Both the position numbers and the translations under genes were made by a program. The notes beneath the pieces were generated by a model that was given only the letters and a program-made list of their open reading frames with translations, was not told the origin of the DNA and made no database searches. From Parietaria judaica (Eukaryota > Streptophyta > Magnoliopsida > Rosales > Urticaceae): 64,000 nt of DNA. Each line of letters begins with the position of its first letter. Position 1 is the stretch's first letter. Where the stretch lies: positions 15,886,606 through 15,950,605 of the forward strand of contig OX940865.1 of the NCBI GenBank assembly GCA_954871525.1. Reading direction: 5' to 3'. Positions 33,366-44,908 of the stretch are shown here, one piece after another.

Positions 33366-36300
33366 TTATCCTTCAATAATTTTTACAGGAGTTCTGCAAT
33401 GCAACAGAAGATTATTAGTCGACTTTATTCTTAAGAAAGACCCGATAAGAGTATATATATTTTAAAGACAGTTAGTTAATCTGGACCGTCAGATCGAGAT
33501 TCAGTGATTCATAATAACTCGCCTTTTATAATTATGTTTTAAAAACGGGAACCAGAATTAAAAACCGGATTTTTTTGGCTCCGTTTGTTTGATGATAAAA
33601 AAAATGGGATTAGGAATACTGATACTTAAAGTTTAATACGATCCAAGATCCGATGATTACCCGAATGGGCTCTGTTTGATGGATAAAAGTTCAACATCCA
33701 ACTGCAGATTAAAAGAGTAAGAAAATCAGAGGACATAAGCAAAAACATTAATGGCAACGAGCTCTTCGAATGCGAAAATGGAAAATGTTACCTCTATTGT
33801 GGCGTTCGGAGGAATTTCCTGTACTCCGCTCTTGCCATAAGCGAGCTCCGGAGGAACGATTAGCAATCTCTGGAGAAAACAAATCATGGATCCGTTCATC
33901 TATTGGATTATGTCTGTAACAAATGTATGTTTTTAAGTGTTCATACTGATAGAAACCGGTATAGAAATCGAATTATATATGCCTACTGGTACTGGTAGAA
34001 CCGTAGAAGTAAATCCAAAAGAAACAGGAACATTTTATTCATAAACGTAACACCGGTCTTCAATTTGAGATTTAAACCGGGAAAAGTCTCTGAATGGTTT
34101 CAGTATGGAAAAAGTAATCAAACATGACGGTTACACCTAAAATAGACGCATATATATAGGATCATATGAACACGATACTGGATCGATTGATTAAATAATT
34201 AGAGCTCGATATATTACTCATACAAACTGCTAAGATTGGTCCTGTAACATTTAAGATATCGGATTGCGTAATTAAAAATAATGATTTAATTAAGCTCGTG
34301 TATTACGTTATTCGTGATGATCTAACATGATAATATGTGTGGCTAATTTTGTTGTAACTTCTCGTTCAAGCTATTGGATTGCGTAATTAAAAATAATGAT
34401 TTAACTAAGGTCGTTGCACTACGTTTCGTGATGTTTTAACATAATAATTTGTGTGGCTAATTTTGTCGTAACTTCTCGCGCAAGATACTATAATCGCGTT
34501 TACGATTAATCTCATTTTACGAAAAAGTCACAGCTACTACTTCCAACAGGAATATGAAACTGAAGCTGAACTCAATTAAAAACGGAAACAGTTTAATTTT
34601 GTTCGGGGAAAACCCCGTGTCTGACCTGGCCTCCTACTTTCATGCCTTCGACACCGAAATCCAATCCTTTGAGCACGGATCCTCTCTCAGATTGGCCAAT
34701 GTCAAATCCATATGGCTGCATATCATTCAAGGCAATAATGATCAGTGAGTATTAACTGTGTTACTCTTAGTGAACTACTGCATATTTGGCTTTTTCTTTT
34801 GGTCGATTTGATGTCAATTACCGCATCTTGGTTTTTCTAACTATTACCGACCATCTTCTAATTCAATTACCGATGACTACGTTTTCGGGGTACAACCGAA
34901 CTTATTAGTAACGAAAACCGAATTTATCAGTAACAAAATTTGGCTACAAATGTTACAGTAAATTCGGTACTATTGCATTTTCGGCATGCTAAAAATCATA
35001 TAACATAAATCTTACTCAAATATAATTAAATTTCAAAAACCAGTTGGTTTCATTAATACAAAATATAACATAACAAAACAGTTTCAATACCATAGTTTTG
35101 GGATTTTGGCCAATTGCAAGAAAAATATTTAAAAACCCGAATTAACACGGTAGCAGCCTCATTTAGAGGCGATATCGAGATATTTAACCGCAATCCGTAC
35201 TGATTTTTTAATGCCAATTTTTACTTTATATTTTCTCAATAAAAAAAATCGGTTTTTGGTGACCTATAGTCCTAATTTGCAGGCGAAACAGCTCTGCACT
35301 TAAGTGGTTTACATGAATCATGATTTCTTACACACATTAGGACTTAATCATACCGGATCAAAACCGAATTTACTACCAAACAGAGTTAATGAACGTAAAG
35401 AGTGTTTATACCGTTCCTCCGCCGACGCCCATGCCTTGTCTCGAAGTCATGAAAGTGATTCCCCTCCATTTAGCAACATAGTGCACCTACTAAACCAATA
35501 TCTTAGAAATGACAAAATTGTCTAATTTAATGTGAAAATTAATGTCATTACGAAATAATTAAACACTAATCATAGTTAACGGATTTCTTATGATTTTTCG
35601 TTGTTGTAATGGAACTTGTTTACGATTAATTATCGATAGCAATTGAAATTGAACCGGATAACCGTACTGCAACTCGGGCTCCTTTCACTGCTTTCAATCC
35701 GCTCCCGACCTTCAAATCACCTAAAACGAGATTAATAATCTTTATAAATCATTTTTAACAATATTTCATATGTTGAATGTTACTAACTTCAAACCGTTGG
35801 GGAGAGTTGTAAACTCGCTTTCGGGTATTTTTGATCCTCTCAGCTGCATGAAGATCACCGAAATATATTTTTTAGTAATTGATACATATATATGCTCTCG
35901 GAAATTTGCACGTTGTGTACGTACACTTTGCCTCCTAAATTTGATTTTGTAGCAGCAAAGCCCCATGTTCTTTCAAGAAGTAGCATATTGCCTTAAATGT
36001 TAAATTATTTTCATTGGAAAATGCTAAGTTGTGCAGTACATGACTGAGTATTTTTATAATTTTCTCTAATCTTATAGGATTTTCATATCAACCGTTCTTC
36101 GAAATTTAGACTTCCAAGTCTGACATTTAGTGTTATTGACGGAAATACTCTTGAGTCAGTTATGTGTTCTTCACAAGTTAATATTTTCCGTCATTGTTTG
36201 TAAACTTCTACGAGGCAATACACTTTGTCATATATTAAAATTCAGGGGGACAAACTGCACCATCAAGAAAAGTTCAGGGGCTTTTGTGAAAAAACTAAGA

Positions 36301-36920
36301 TACTCACAGCTCTTCTGCTTGTGCTAACAGCCTCAGCCTCATCACACTTATACGTTCCAGCAGCTATGCAGATAATAAAAAAAAAAAACCACTGAGTTAC
36401 TTATCAAAATAACATTTTTTTCTTCATAATATATTCAAGGGATATTTGCGACATAAATACCTAAATGATAAACTAGTTCTTGTTTTGTCGCGGGGTATAT
36501 TCGTACGATTATCAAAAGTGGAAATCCTAGGTACCCACTTTCACCAAACTATATGTATTTTTGCCGAAAATATCCCTAAATTTAAAATCAAAAGAGAAGC
36601 AAGCAGAGTATACCCGTGGCTGTGGCTAAGATAGAACTAAGTAGGACTCTTCTTCCTTGACTCTCCAAAGATGCGTTGACTTCTTTGGAAGCATCATCGG
36701 AGGAAGAAGATGAGCACTTACATGGACCCACATTTGCATTCCTTTTTGGCACTCTTTTACCTGTGAAATTCATACACAAATTTGGTCAGTAAGCTTCAAT
36801 GTCTGAACCCCAAGTGATCACTAAAAAGAAGATAGTACTTTGAATGGGGAATGAGATGAATGGGTTGTTGCAGAAGAGAGTGGGGTTGTGTTGGTAACAA
36901 GGAAGAAGAAGATGTTTCAT
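33366..36920 (-). CDS. FKBP16-4: Peptidyl-prolyl cis-trans isomerase FKBP16-4, chloroplast
   Basis: Ten exons on the minus strand (36920-36839, 36760-36614, 36363-36308, 35843-35795, 35720-35668, 35486-35412, 34715-34626, 33869-33792, 33701-33661, 33393-33366) join to 232 residues, against about 230 in Arabidopsis. A Ser-rich transit peptide is followed by twin arginines and a hydrophobic stretch (RRVLLSSILATA), as in Tat-type thylakoid lumen signals. The FKBP domain holds VHYVAKWRGITFMTS, PYGFDIGQSERGS, GVEGMKVGGQRLLIVPPELA and IPPNATIELDVELLSI; the end is GTPVKIIEG as in FKBP16-4. Family members are lumenal immunophilins; catalytic activity of FKBP16 proteins is often weak. One junction is odd: between exons 4 and 5 the only in-frame join uses donor G/GTTTGA and skips the usual LKYY residues. 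Introns carry a MITE-like insertion. Confidence 0.9.
36438..36581. mobile_element. Short MITE-like inverted repeat in the FKBP16-4 intron 2
   Basis: The left end GGGATATTTGCGACATAAAT and the complement of the right end GGGATATTTTCGGCAAAAAT pair over about 25 bases. The GGCAAAAATAC-like end recalls the MITEs at 6.6-8.6 kb. No clear target duplication is seen. Confidence 0.55.
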
Positions 36921-37026
36921 GGTGTATAACAATAACTAACAAGTTTCAAACACCATGAAATTAAGAGCAGAGATGTGAGAATGTGTGTGAAGAGAGAGAG
37001 GATAGGTCTTTTAATTTCATCCACAA

Positions 37027-37033
37027 ATTTATA
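37027..37033 (-). promoter_or_regulatory. TATA box of FKBP16-4
   Basis: TATAAAT on the minus strand lies about 107 bases before the start codon at 36920, a normal distance for a plant core promoter. Confidence 0.45.
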
Positions 37034-37645
37034 CCTTCTTATGATCTGCATGATTTTAGGTACTTTCTAATTCGATGCCACGGTCTGTTTAAAAAGGTCG
37101 GTTATTTATAATTTTCTTTTACAAATACAGGTTCTTAAACCGAAACCGGCAACTATTATCCATACAGGTGACCCGTAGATAATTTACACTATTTTTTTTA
37201 GTTATGCATATTTGCTAAAACTCATCAAATGAAGACGGGTGGGCCTGCCCGCGCCTATTGCTTGTCTGGCCCGTGTTTAGTTGGGAAATTGGTGCAGGCT
37301 GCCTGGCCCGAGCTCAATTTGAGGGAACCTTTTGCCTGCTGCCCATATATTATTATTATTTTTTATTTTGTTTTAAATTGGTTTAAAACGTAAAAATAAG
37401 GACATGCGGGTTTTGTTCGTCTTGATTTTTGATCGGATTGGGAAACCCGTGGCAGGAAAACCCCGACCCGTGCCCACCAAAAAGGCAGGATATGGGCAAA
37501 AAATTGAAAATAACTGAAGAAATGCCTTTTGCTAATCCTATGATAATAAACAAAGCTGTATTTAAAAGAAAAATTAGCAACAATGCTTCCTCATGATTAT
37601 TATTTTTATAATTTTATGTTTATTACGTGAACAAACCCTAAATTA
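37034..37645. other. Intergenic, no gene seen
   Basis: The region lies between the divergently placed FKBP promoter and the 3' end of the coiled-coil gene. A GC-richer piece at 37235-37345 and 37400-37490 (GGCCTGCCCGC, CCCGACCCGTGCCC) looks like transposon remains similar in composition to the CCCGACC-rich MITE at 45 kb. Confidence 0.4.
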
Positions 37646-39512
37646 TCATGCACTAGAGCAAGACCATCTTCCATGAAAATGTTCACTCTCGCAGCCAACT
37701 TTTCCTTTTCCCTTCTCACACCCTTCAACCCATTTTCGAAACCTCTTCACCAACTTCTTCCTCTTCGAACAATCTCGATCACTGCTCTCGGTTTCGAAGC
37801 CGGTTCCCTCTTTACCATCGTAGTTTCCAAGCTCAACATGCTGTTGGAAATCAAGTTTCCAGTTATCCCTCTGTTGATCTTGTTGCTCCTTAATCTTTGT
37901 TAACTCGTGTTTCAAGCACGCGTTGTTCCACCGCAGGTTGACGATTTCGTTGATTTCGGATTCCCGTTCCTTCTTTAGCTGATCAAGTTCACTTTCAGCT
38001 CTGCTTTGTTCTTCATGAGCTTTTCTATCAGCTACAATCTGATATGAGAAAAATTAAGTGAATAATCATGTAATCGAAATGTGAAACATAATTTTCACTT
38101 TTATATTATGTAATTTGTTTATGAAAATCCTTCCAAAAAACTGTTAAAAAAATGTGTTTAATTGATAAATTGAAATCATTTTTTAAAATTGGTTATCTGT
38201 ATTGTTTAAAAAGTATTTAACCTAGTATTCGGCTGTAATAATTATAAATAATCTTATTTTTGTGTTATTTAAGTATTCATATAGTTTATATATATAAAAC
38301 CAAAATGTGCTAAAAATTACTTTTTAATAATTATTTTTAAGTGTAGAACTAAAATTTGAAAAGATTTCTTAAAACAATTTTAATCTGTTTAAAGATGAAA
38401 ATAGAGAAACCTTTTTATTTTTAGGAAATTGTATGAAATGCCCAATTCTGTGTCAAACCTTTTAAGAAATGCCCATTTGTGAGAGTAAAAAATACACACA
38501 ACGAACATTTTTGTAAAAGGTTTGACACAAAAAGGGGCAGTTTGTTCATTTGCCCTTTATTTTTTACGAAAACGGACCAAACAGCCCTTAATATTTAGCC
38601 GCTTTCTACTATGAGAGATGATTTCAATGAGCATAAAAACGGGGCTTAAACTAACATTAGGACAAGAAAAGTTTATGCTACAATTCAAATTATGCTACAA
38701 TTCAAACAAAATGTTATTAACTACTGCTAAATAAATAATGATTGAACCTTGGAGCGTGACGAGGCCGATCTTTGTTCGAAATCTAGCTTCATTGAAAGCA
38801 CGTTCTTCTCTTCCAAAATGCGATCTAAAACCAACCTCAGATCACCAACTTCATTTTCCAACTTTTTGAAAACGTTATTCCCCGCCTTTAGCATTTCCCG
38901 AATCCGTAGAATCTCTGCTTCTCTCGCTCTGATCTTCGAATCTCTCTCTCGTATCAAACTCGATTGCACTTTCACTCTCCGTGAAATCTTCTTTGCCTTC
39001 CTCTGAGCCGACCCGCTTTCCGCTCTCAAACTCTCAATATTCTCCAAAGCTCCGAAAAATTGAATCACAAGATTATCGACTCTTCGATTCTCGACCTCTA
39101 TCAACGAAATTTCCCTTTCCAAGAACTCGGCACGAGTGATCTCCAAGAACAAGGCGTGACTAAGCTTCATAAGCATAGATTCTTGCTCTTTTAAATCATT
39201 GTACCTCCTCAGCCATGTCTCGAAATCCCGTTCCTTCTTTTGAAGCTCTTCGATTCGGGTTTTAAGGCCGATGATCTCGGTTTCCAAATTGGTAGGAATG
39301 ATCAATGCTTCTTCTTTTATCCGGCAATCACTATCAAAATGAGATTCGGTTTCTAAGGAGTCGAGCCGAGCATCTGAAACCGAGTCCTTCGGAACTCTTC
39401 TTGCAGGCAAATTCCTTGCAAATGCAAACGCAGCCAACGATAAAGTCAACGGAATACCGGCTCTGAAGAGCAGTGCCTTGATGATCTCAGCCTTTGATGT
39501 TGAGGTCTCCAT
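37646..39512 (-). CDS. CHUP1/AR791-like coiled-coil protein
   Basis: Two exons on the minus strand, 39512-38748 and 38038-37646, join in phase 0 to 385 residues. I chose the start at METSTSK; a longer frame upstream runs into low-complexity DNA. Residues about 12-30 are hydrophobic (LLFRAGIPLTLSLAAFAFA), suggesting an N-terminal membrane anchor. From about residue 75 to 330 the protein is heptad-rich coiled coil with many Glu/Lys/Arg (for example ISRRVKVQSSLIRERD), then a basic region RKKLVKRFRKWVEGC near the C-terminus. This layout matches the short CHUP1-like proteins (Arabidopsis At1g52080, AR791). CHUP1 itself links chloroplasts to actin; a cytoskeleton role here is inference. The 709-bp intron contains a MITE-like insertion and has a related copy at 61.2-61.9 kb. 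Confidence 0.75.
38431..38557. mobile_element. Small foldback element in the CHUP1-like intron
   Basis: Blocks AAATGCCC and GTGTCAAACCTTTTA at the left reappear inverted at the right (TAAAAGGTTTGACAC). The related copy of this intron at 61.9 kb lacks it, which supports an insertion. The AAATGCCC ends resemble those of the larger elements at 56.6 and 62.6 kb. Confidence 0.65.
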
Positions 39513-39808
39513 AGTTCTGAACCCAAAATTAATGGAATATACAAAAAAATATATATACAATGGAAAACAAGTTATGATCTAAAATGGTGATTATATAATG
39601 TTGTGTGTTGTTACAATACACGTGAATATTGATCAGATTCTTTGCCTTAGTGTTTTGTGTTTATTTAGTTTGCTTTTGTTCATGGGCACTAATTTCTTTG
39701 CTTTTTGACCAATCAACAGTCCTTACTTTTTCATAGTGCTGTTTTGGAATCTCATTCCTTTTGTGAGGTTCAAAACAAAACTGCTTTGCATGATCATTCA
39801 TATTATAG

Positions 39809-39855
<47 letters not shown>

Positions 39856-40490
39856 CATGTGATACGAATTGGAAAAGATCCGTTTCACATTGTAGACTAA
39901 GTTTTCCAATATGTTAAAATACTGAGGATGCACAAAATTTCACTCCAAATTTATGATGTGCAAATTTTGTTTACTTCAGATTTGATTCTATCTTCCATTT
40001 TTTTTTCTCATAAAATTGCGGTCCTCTGTTTTAAAGGTGTCAAGTGGACCGGACCGGACCGGGCCGGTCCGTCCCGTCCCACCCCATAAAAAGTGGGTTG
40101 AGCCCCCCCTATCCGCCTAAATATAGGCCAGGTTAAACTCGACCCAAAAAAATATCGGCCCAAGCTCGCATATACATTTTTTGCAATTACATTGTGATGA
40201 AACCTTTTCCTGGTGAGTCATGTCGTTTCTTCAGGGTGCTGTGTATATTCAGATTACGAAGAAAAAAAAGTTCTAGAAGAAAACGACAGATTACCAAAAC
40301 GACAATAAAAGATTAATATTTTTTTTCCATTACACTCTCATTCTATAAAATTTAATTCTATTTCTTCCTTCCTTAATACCATATTATTTATTCTTATATT
40401 CTCGATCTCTTCTGAAGTCGTATGCAAAATGTCGTTTTTCTTTTATACCATATCCTGACCCACGGTTCAACTCTTGCCATAACATTTTCT
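39513..40490. other. Intergenic, upstream of the CHUP1-like gene
   Basis: AT-rich, with a TA run joined to a short GA run at 39825-39855. A GC-rich patch at 40045-40160 (ACCGGACCGGACCGGGCCGG) looks like the end of an unclassified transposon. No coding is supported. Confidence 0.45.
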
Positions 40491-40494
40491 TTTT

Positions 40495-41063
40495 CTTGAA
40501 TCGTTTTTTTTTTGTAAATAGCAAGCGTATATGAATTACTAAGTTAAATCTATCACTCAATATTTAATATATTTTTCTGCAATCAAACTTACACAATTTA
40601 TTAAATCTCCACTAGGAAAAAAAATGTGTAACAAATATACCATTAAACTATGCCCGTTCAAAGAGAAACTTTTATTCAAAACGCGTTATTCGAGTATGAA
40701 TTTTTAATGATGAGTGAGTATTCAATCACCACGTGATTTATGTGCTAATTAAAATAATCATTTATCAATGAAAATTTATTTTAAAACGCAAATAATTGGA
40801 TTATATATAACTACAGATTGAGTTAAAATTCAATTCATAAATCTTTTTATTTAATATTAGTAGTCGTGGTTCACGAACCATGTATAGATAACTATCATAA
40901 AATCTAACCCTTGATCTCTAAAATATTATTTGAAACCCTAATTGAGCAACTAGTGTGAACTGGTGTTTTGTAGTTCACCTTCCGATTTCCATATCTTGAT
41001 GAAGTATAATCGTTAATCTTTCTTAATTAATTTTTACTGGTCTATAATATAATATGATCTATT
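40495..41063. repeat. Dispersed repeat block, modules P1-P2 (first copy)
   Basis: Module P1 (about 40500-40720, with TTATTAAATCTCCACTAG and CGTTATTCGAGTAT) and module P2 (about 40740-41060, with GTGGTTCACGAACC and CCGATTTCCATATCTTGATG) recur at 45585-46310. The third module, P3, continues at 43778 after a 2.7-kb insertion. No coding is visible. Confidence 0.8.
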
Positions 41064-43777
41064 ATTATGCGTATTTCTCAGCTTATTAAAAATATGCCCC
41101 CCAAAAATAATTTCAAGGCCCATTGACCAAAGACAACCCAAAAGGACCCCAAGGCGACCGGGAAAGGACACCGACTACCCGGCAAGGAGCGAACGACCTT
41201 ACATGGCCCTTGGTGAGGTGACGATGACCTTAGAAGGTTCTTGGCGTCCCCAAATGGCGACCAATGAAGTCATCAACGACTCTCTCGACGAGGCGAACTG
41301 TCCAGGCGACTCTCTTGACTAGGCGAGTTCTCGACGAGGCGAGCTCTTCAGGCGACCCTCTCAGTCAAGCCCTTATGGCAAGGGTGACCTCATGTTGACT
41401 TAGTCAATGAAGATGCTGGGCAAGCTCCTCTGGCGATGGCGACTTCCCTTGGGCCAAGTCAACGTCCAGGTCTTCAGCATGGCGAGCCCCCACGGTCGAC
41501 GTGCTGCCCTCTGCCTACAAGACTTAACAAAGCATAAATTCAAGACAAACACATGCAACAAGAAAATTCAAGCACACCGGGACATTAAGGACGCATCAAG
41601 GACGTCTTAGGACCCGACAGACACGCTCGCGGAACCCCTGAAAGACTTAAATGACGTATGAGCTATGCTCACCTATCAGCCACCTGTGGCAAGGCAAGCC
41701 CACTAGCATAAAAGGCAAGGGTATTTGGGCGCGAGGACATTACCCCTTTAATCCCCCCAAAAGGTGGGAAAATGGTTACACATTTCCTCTATAAATAAAA
41801 GCTTTCATTTTACCATTTTAGACCCAATTTTCTCTAAAGATTCTCGCCAGAAATCGCCCCTCTAGCTCGTTGTCTCTCTCCCGAGCACATCCCTCCCCTC
41901 TCGCCGGCTCAAGGAATCGTCTTCCTCTTATGTACGTGAAGTGAGGTACTTGTTCTTCAATGGTCCTCGTTAGGTGACCATTATTTAGTCCGCGCTTGAC
42001 AGGGACCGACTGGTCTTGCTCGGCTCTCTCTGTCCCTTGTTGCCTCACCGATAATACCCATGCCAATGCCATATGCGACAGTCACCCATGTGTCGCCAGT
42101 TCAGGCACCCTCGCCGGTAATACCCTCGCCATACGCAACGGTCACCCCCACAAAGCCCTAGCTAAAGGCTCCAACAACGATACAAACCACCTCGTCATTC
42201 CTCCATTTACCACTAAATGACCTGATCCTTCTTGACTACAAGGGGGTATGATGTATCTCGAACAAAACAAAAACAATGAATTTTCTAGAATAAGCTATCA
42301 AGCTCAATTTTCTATTCAATAATCAACTAATCTTTTCACTCTGTATATAGAAAAAATCCCGTTCTACAGGAACCTGAATGGATCGGCATCCCTATGTCGA
42401 CAATCAAACCATTTCCGCAATTAGTTTTCTTTGACATGCATGTTGTTGTGGGGACTGTTGTAGCAAGAACCTTTGTTGTGGGAGCTGTTATAACACAAAT
42501 AACGTCCGTAGAGATTATTGTAGTAACCTCGATCAGTTAAAACCTCGCAAAAAATGAGAGCTACGCTCACGTCATTATCACAATTTTATTCATTGTATTC
42601 ATCGTACACGGCCTCGCCGTACAAGTTGTTGTCGTACTCGGCCTCGCCGTACGCCAACTCGTCTAACATGTTACCACTATACTCCCATTGGGGGTTCTTC
42701 AGTTTCCCCTTCCTGTTCTCATCACGATCCTTCCGACCATCGTTTTGGTTAGATATGGCCCATATTTGAAGTCGACTAGCCCGTCTGCCGCTGCGATGGC
42801 GCCTTGCAAATCTCGGACATTCTGTCGCCTCAGTTCGGTTTTGGCCCAATTTTGCAAATGTGAAGGAAAATTAAAAAGCTTGTCTTCGTCCGACATGTTC
42901 TTGATGTCGAGCATCAGCGAGCTGAATTCCTTCACGTATTCCCGAATGGACCCCGTCTGTCTCAGCTTCTTCAAGGCGTCCCTTGCAAGCAAGCTGCGTT
43001 GAGCGGTAGAAACTGGGTCTACAGCTCCGTCTTGAGGTCTTCCCACGTCGTGATCTCCCTCCCGTCCGGATTAGTCGCATCAGTACTCCGGTTTGTCATA
43101 CACGACCACGCCGTGCTCCTCCTCTTTGTACATCGGTTTGTCGTACACCAGCTCGTCGTACACAGCCTCGCCGTGTTCCACATCGTCCTATGTCGTCTCG
43201 TCGTACTCCGGGATAACCACTTTGAATGTCCGTTCCCACCGTGCGGACTCCAGAACCACCTCACGTTGATGCACCTCGTGACCGTAGTTCTCGTAATTCC
43301 GCTCGTATGCATACTCGCAACCATTCGCCGTGTCGGATTTTTCTCGCCGATGGTATTGATGTTTCGCGCGTTTCTGCAACAATGTTTGCACTTGCCAGGA
43401 CAAAAACTCCATTTGGGAGCACACAAACTTAAAGGCTTGATTTGATAAAACAATATAATATAATCAAAATATATGAATAAGCGAATTATGGAGATTGAGA
43501 GGAATTTGGCTCTAATTTGCATTCTTATGCAAATCATGTACGTTAGCATCATGGTACGTAGACAACTTTGCCATAGTCACAGCAATAATATTTTCGTTTT
43601 TGCAGAGGATCGCCAGAGACAACGCGGAGGTTCACCAAAGACGAAGGATTCACCTTCAAGTAGGAAGACCTCTAGTCAATGCTCGTTGACTCCACCCCGA
43701 CTACCCACGTGACCACATGTTTTGGCCCTGGACTTGAACCGTGGGCCAAGTTCTACGTTTATCCATTTCCATGCATT
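41064..43777 (-). mobile_element. Decayed LTR retrotransposon (Ty3/gypsy-like) insertion
   Basis: This GC-richer block splits the repeat modules P2 and P3, which are contiguous in the second copy, so it is an insertion. Its left part (about 41100-41950) looks like an LTR or leader: it has TATAAATA (41790-41797) followed by a C/T-rich leader, and imperfect tandem motifs around CAGGCGACTCTCTTGAC (41275-41370). The right part carries a gag-like remnant on the minus strand. No protease, reverse transcriptase or integrase is present. I could not define paired LTRs. Confidence 0.6.
42586..43445 (-). pseudogene. Gag-like retrotransposon remnant with Tyr-Asp-Glu repeats
   Basis: On the minus strand, frame pieces resemble the Ty3/gypsy gag region: REITTWEDLKTEL, then (frameshifted) ARDALKKLRQTGSIREYVKE and FSSLMLDIKNMSDEDKLFNF and LQNWAKTELRRQNVRDLQGA. 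This pattern (LR..GSV..Y...F..L...I....E...F..GL....) is typical of Retrotrans_gag. Several frameshifts and stops break it. Two stretches of repeated acidic tyrosine motifs flank the domain: AYGEAEYDNNLYGEAVYDE (about 42595-42665) and VYDELVYDKPMYKEEEHG (about 43085-43200). I do not know these repeats from gag proteins. Confidence 0.65.
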
Positions 43778-44170
43778 AACATCTATATTTTTATATATCC
43801 ACGTAATAACCTAAGTTCAACAAGACGGTTGTTTTCACTATATGACCATCAATATCGTATTTCTCTCACTTTCTATAGAGAAATTCTGATGCAGAGAGAG
43901 GTTCAGAGAAACACAAACAATCAAAGATCGTTGATTGGCGCACGAATTCAATCAAGACTTTTTGAAAGATCTATTAATTCGCGCACCAATTCTAGGGTTT
44001 AGACATCAATATTATTTTTCTCTCGAGAACTTTAATTTGGGAGAAAGAATTCGCCATTAACCAAATCTGTTTACTACCAGCTAATTAAAGGACGCTTAAA
44101 TAGTCTAGCAAACCAACAACAAAAATGAAAGTCGGACATAAAATATGCACATAACTTAAAATTTTCAAAA
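43778..44170. repeat. Dispersed repeat block, module P3 (first copy)
   Basis: It begins TATATTTTTATATATCCACG and holds AACCTAAGTTCAA, GGTTGTTTTCACTATATGAC, GATGCAGAGAGAGGTTCAG and CTCTCGAGAACT. The same order recurs at 46935-47340, and its first part recurs at 45868-45945. Confidence 0.8.
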
Positions 44171-44681
44171 CACATACCACAATATTTGGGACCAAAAATC
44201 TGTATCAAAAGCTATACATCGAAGACAAAGATAAAAATGGAACCGTGATTTTAGTCCCTAAATTATGTTATTTGAGACTAAATTTCAGTTGTAAATCACG
44301 TTATTAGTGACTAAATTCGGTCTTAAAATTTTAAAATCACTTGCGTTATCCGAGACTAACAATCAGTCTCTGTATACAAGACTAACAATTACGTCACAAG
44401 AGACTAATAATCAGTCATAGAAAACGAGTATCAGTGACTAAACTTGAGATTTCGCCCAAGTTTATTCAAGACTAAAAAAATGTATATGAGACTACTTAAT
44501 TGTCACGTATACTTCAGGGTATCAGAGACTGACTTTTAGTCCCTGATAGTAGCATTCGGGAGTAGGTATCTGAGACTAGCCTTGGAGACTGAAAATTAGT
44601 CACGGATACTCATCCGATACTATTTTGCAACTATCAGAGACTAAATAATTAGTCTCGGATACCCTTTTTCTTGTAGTGATT
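44171..44681 (-). mobile_element. Truncated CACTA-type element end
   Basis: Read on the minus strand, the segment starts CACTACAAGAAAAAGGGTAT, the classic CACTA terminal sequence. It is followed by many copies of a subterminal motif (GAGACTAA and TAGTC/TAGTCTCGG on both strands), the layout of En/Spm-like ends. The opposite terminus is not seen near 44170, so this is a truncated or end-only copy. There is no coding. Confidence 0.65.
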
Positions 44682-44908
44682 AAAACAATGGCTTTAGGCC
44701 ACGGAAATCGATTGTCACTTCTAAATCCGGAGTTACATGGAGTCACTTCTAATTGGATGAAAAAGCTGGTCAACCACTTAAAATAGAGATTGGGTACTTT
44801 TGAAGAAGCTATTTTTTTTCCTTTTTGCACACACCGCACCTTTGAATGATATGTTCGGATACATTTTCTACAATTAACCCTAAAATATATGAATCACTTG
44901 ATTTCTAG

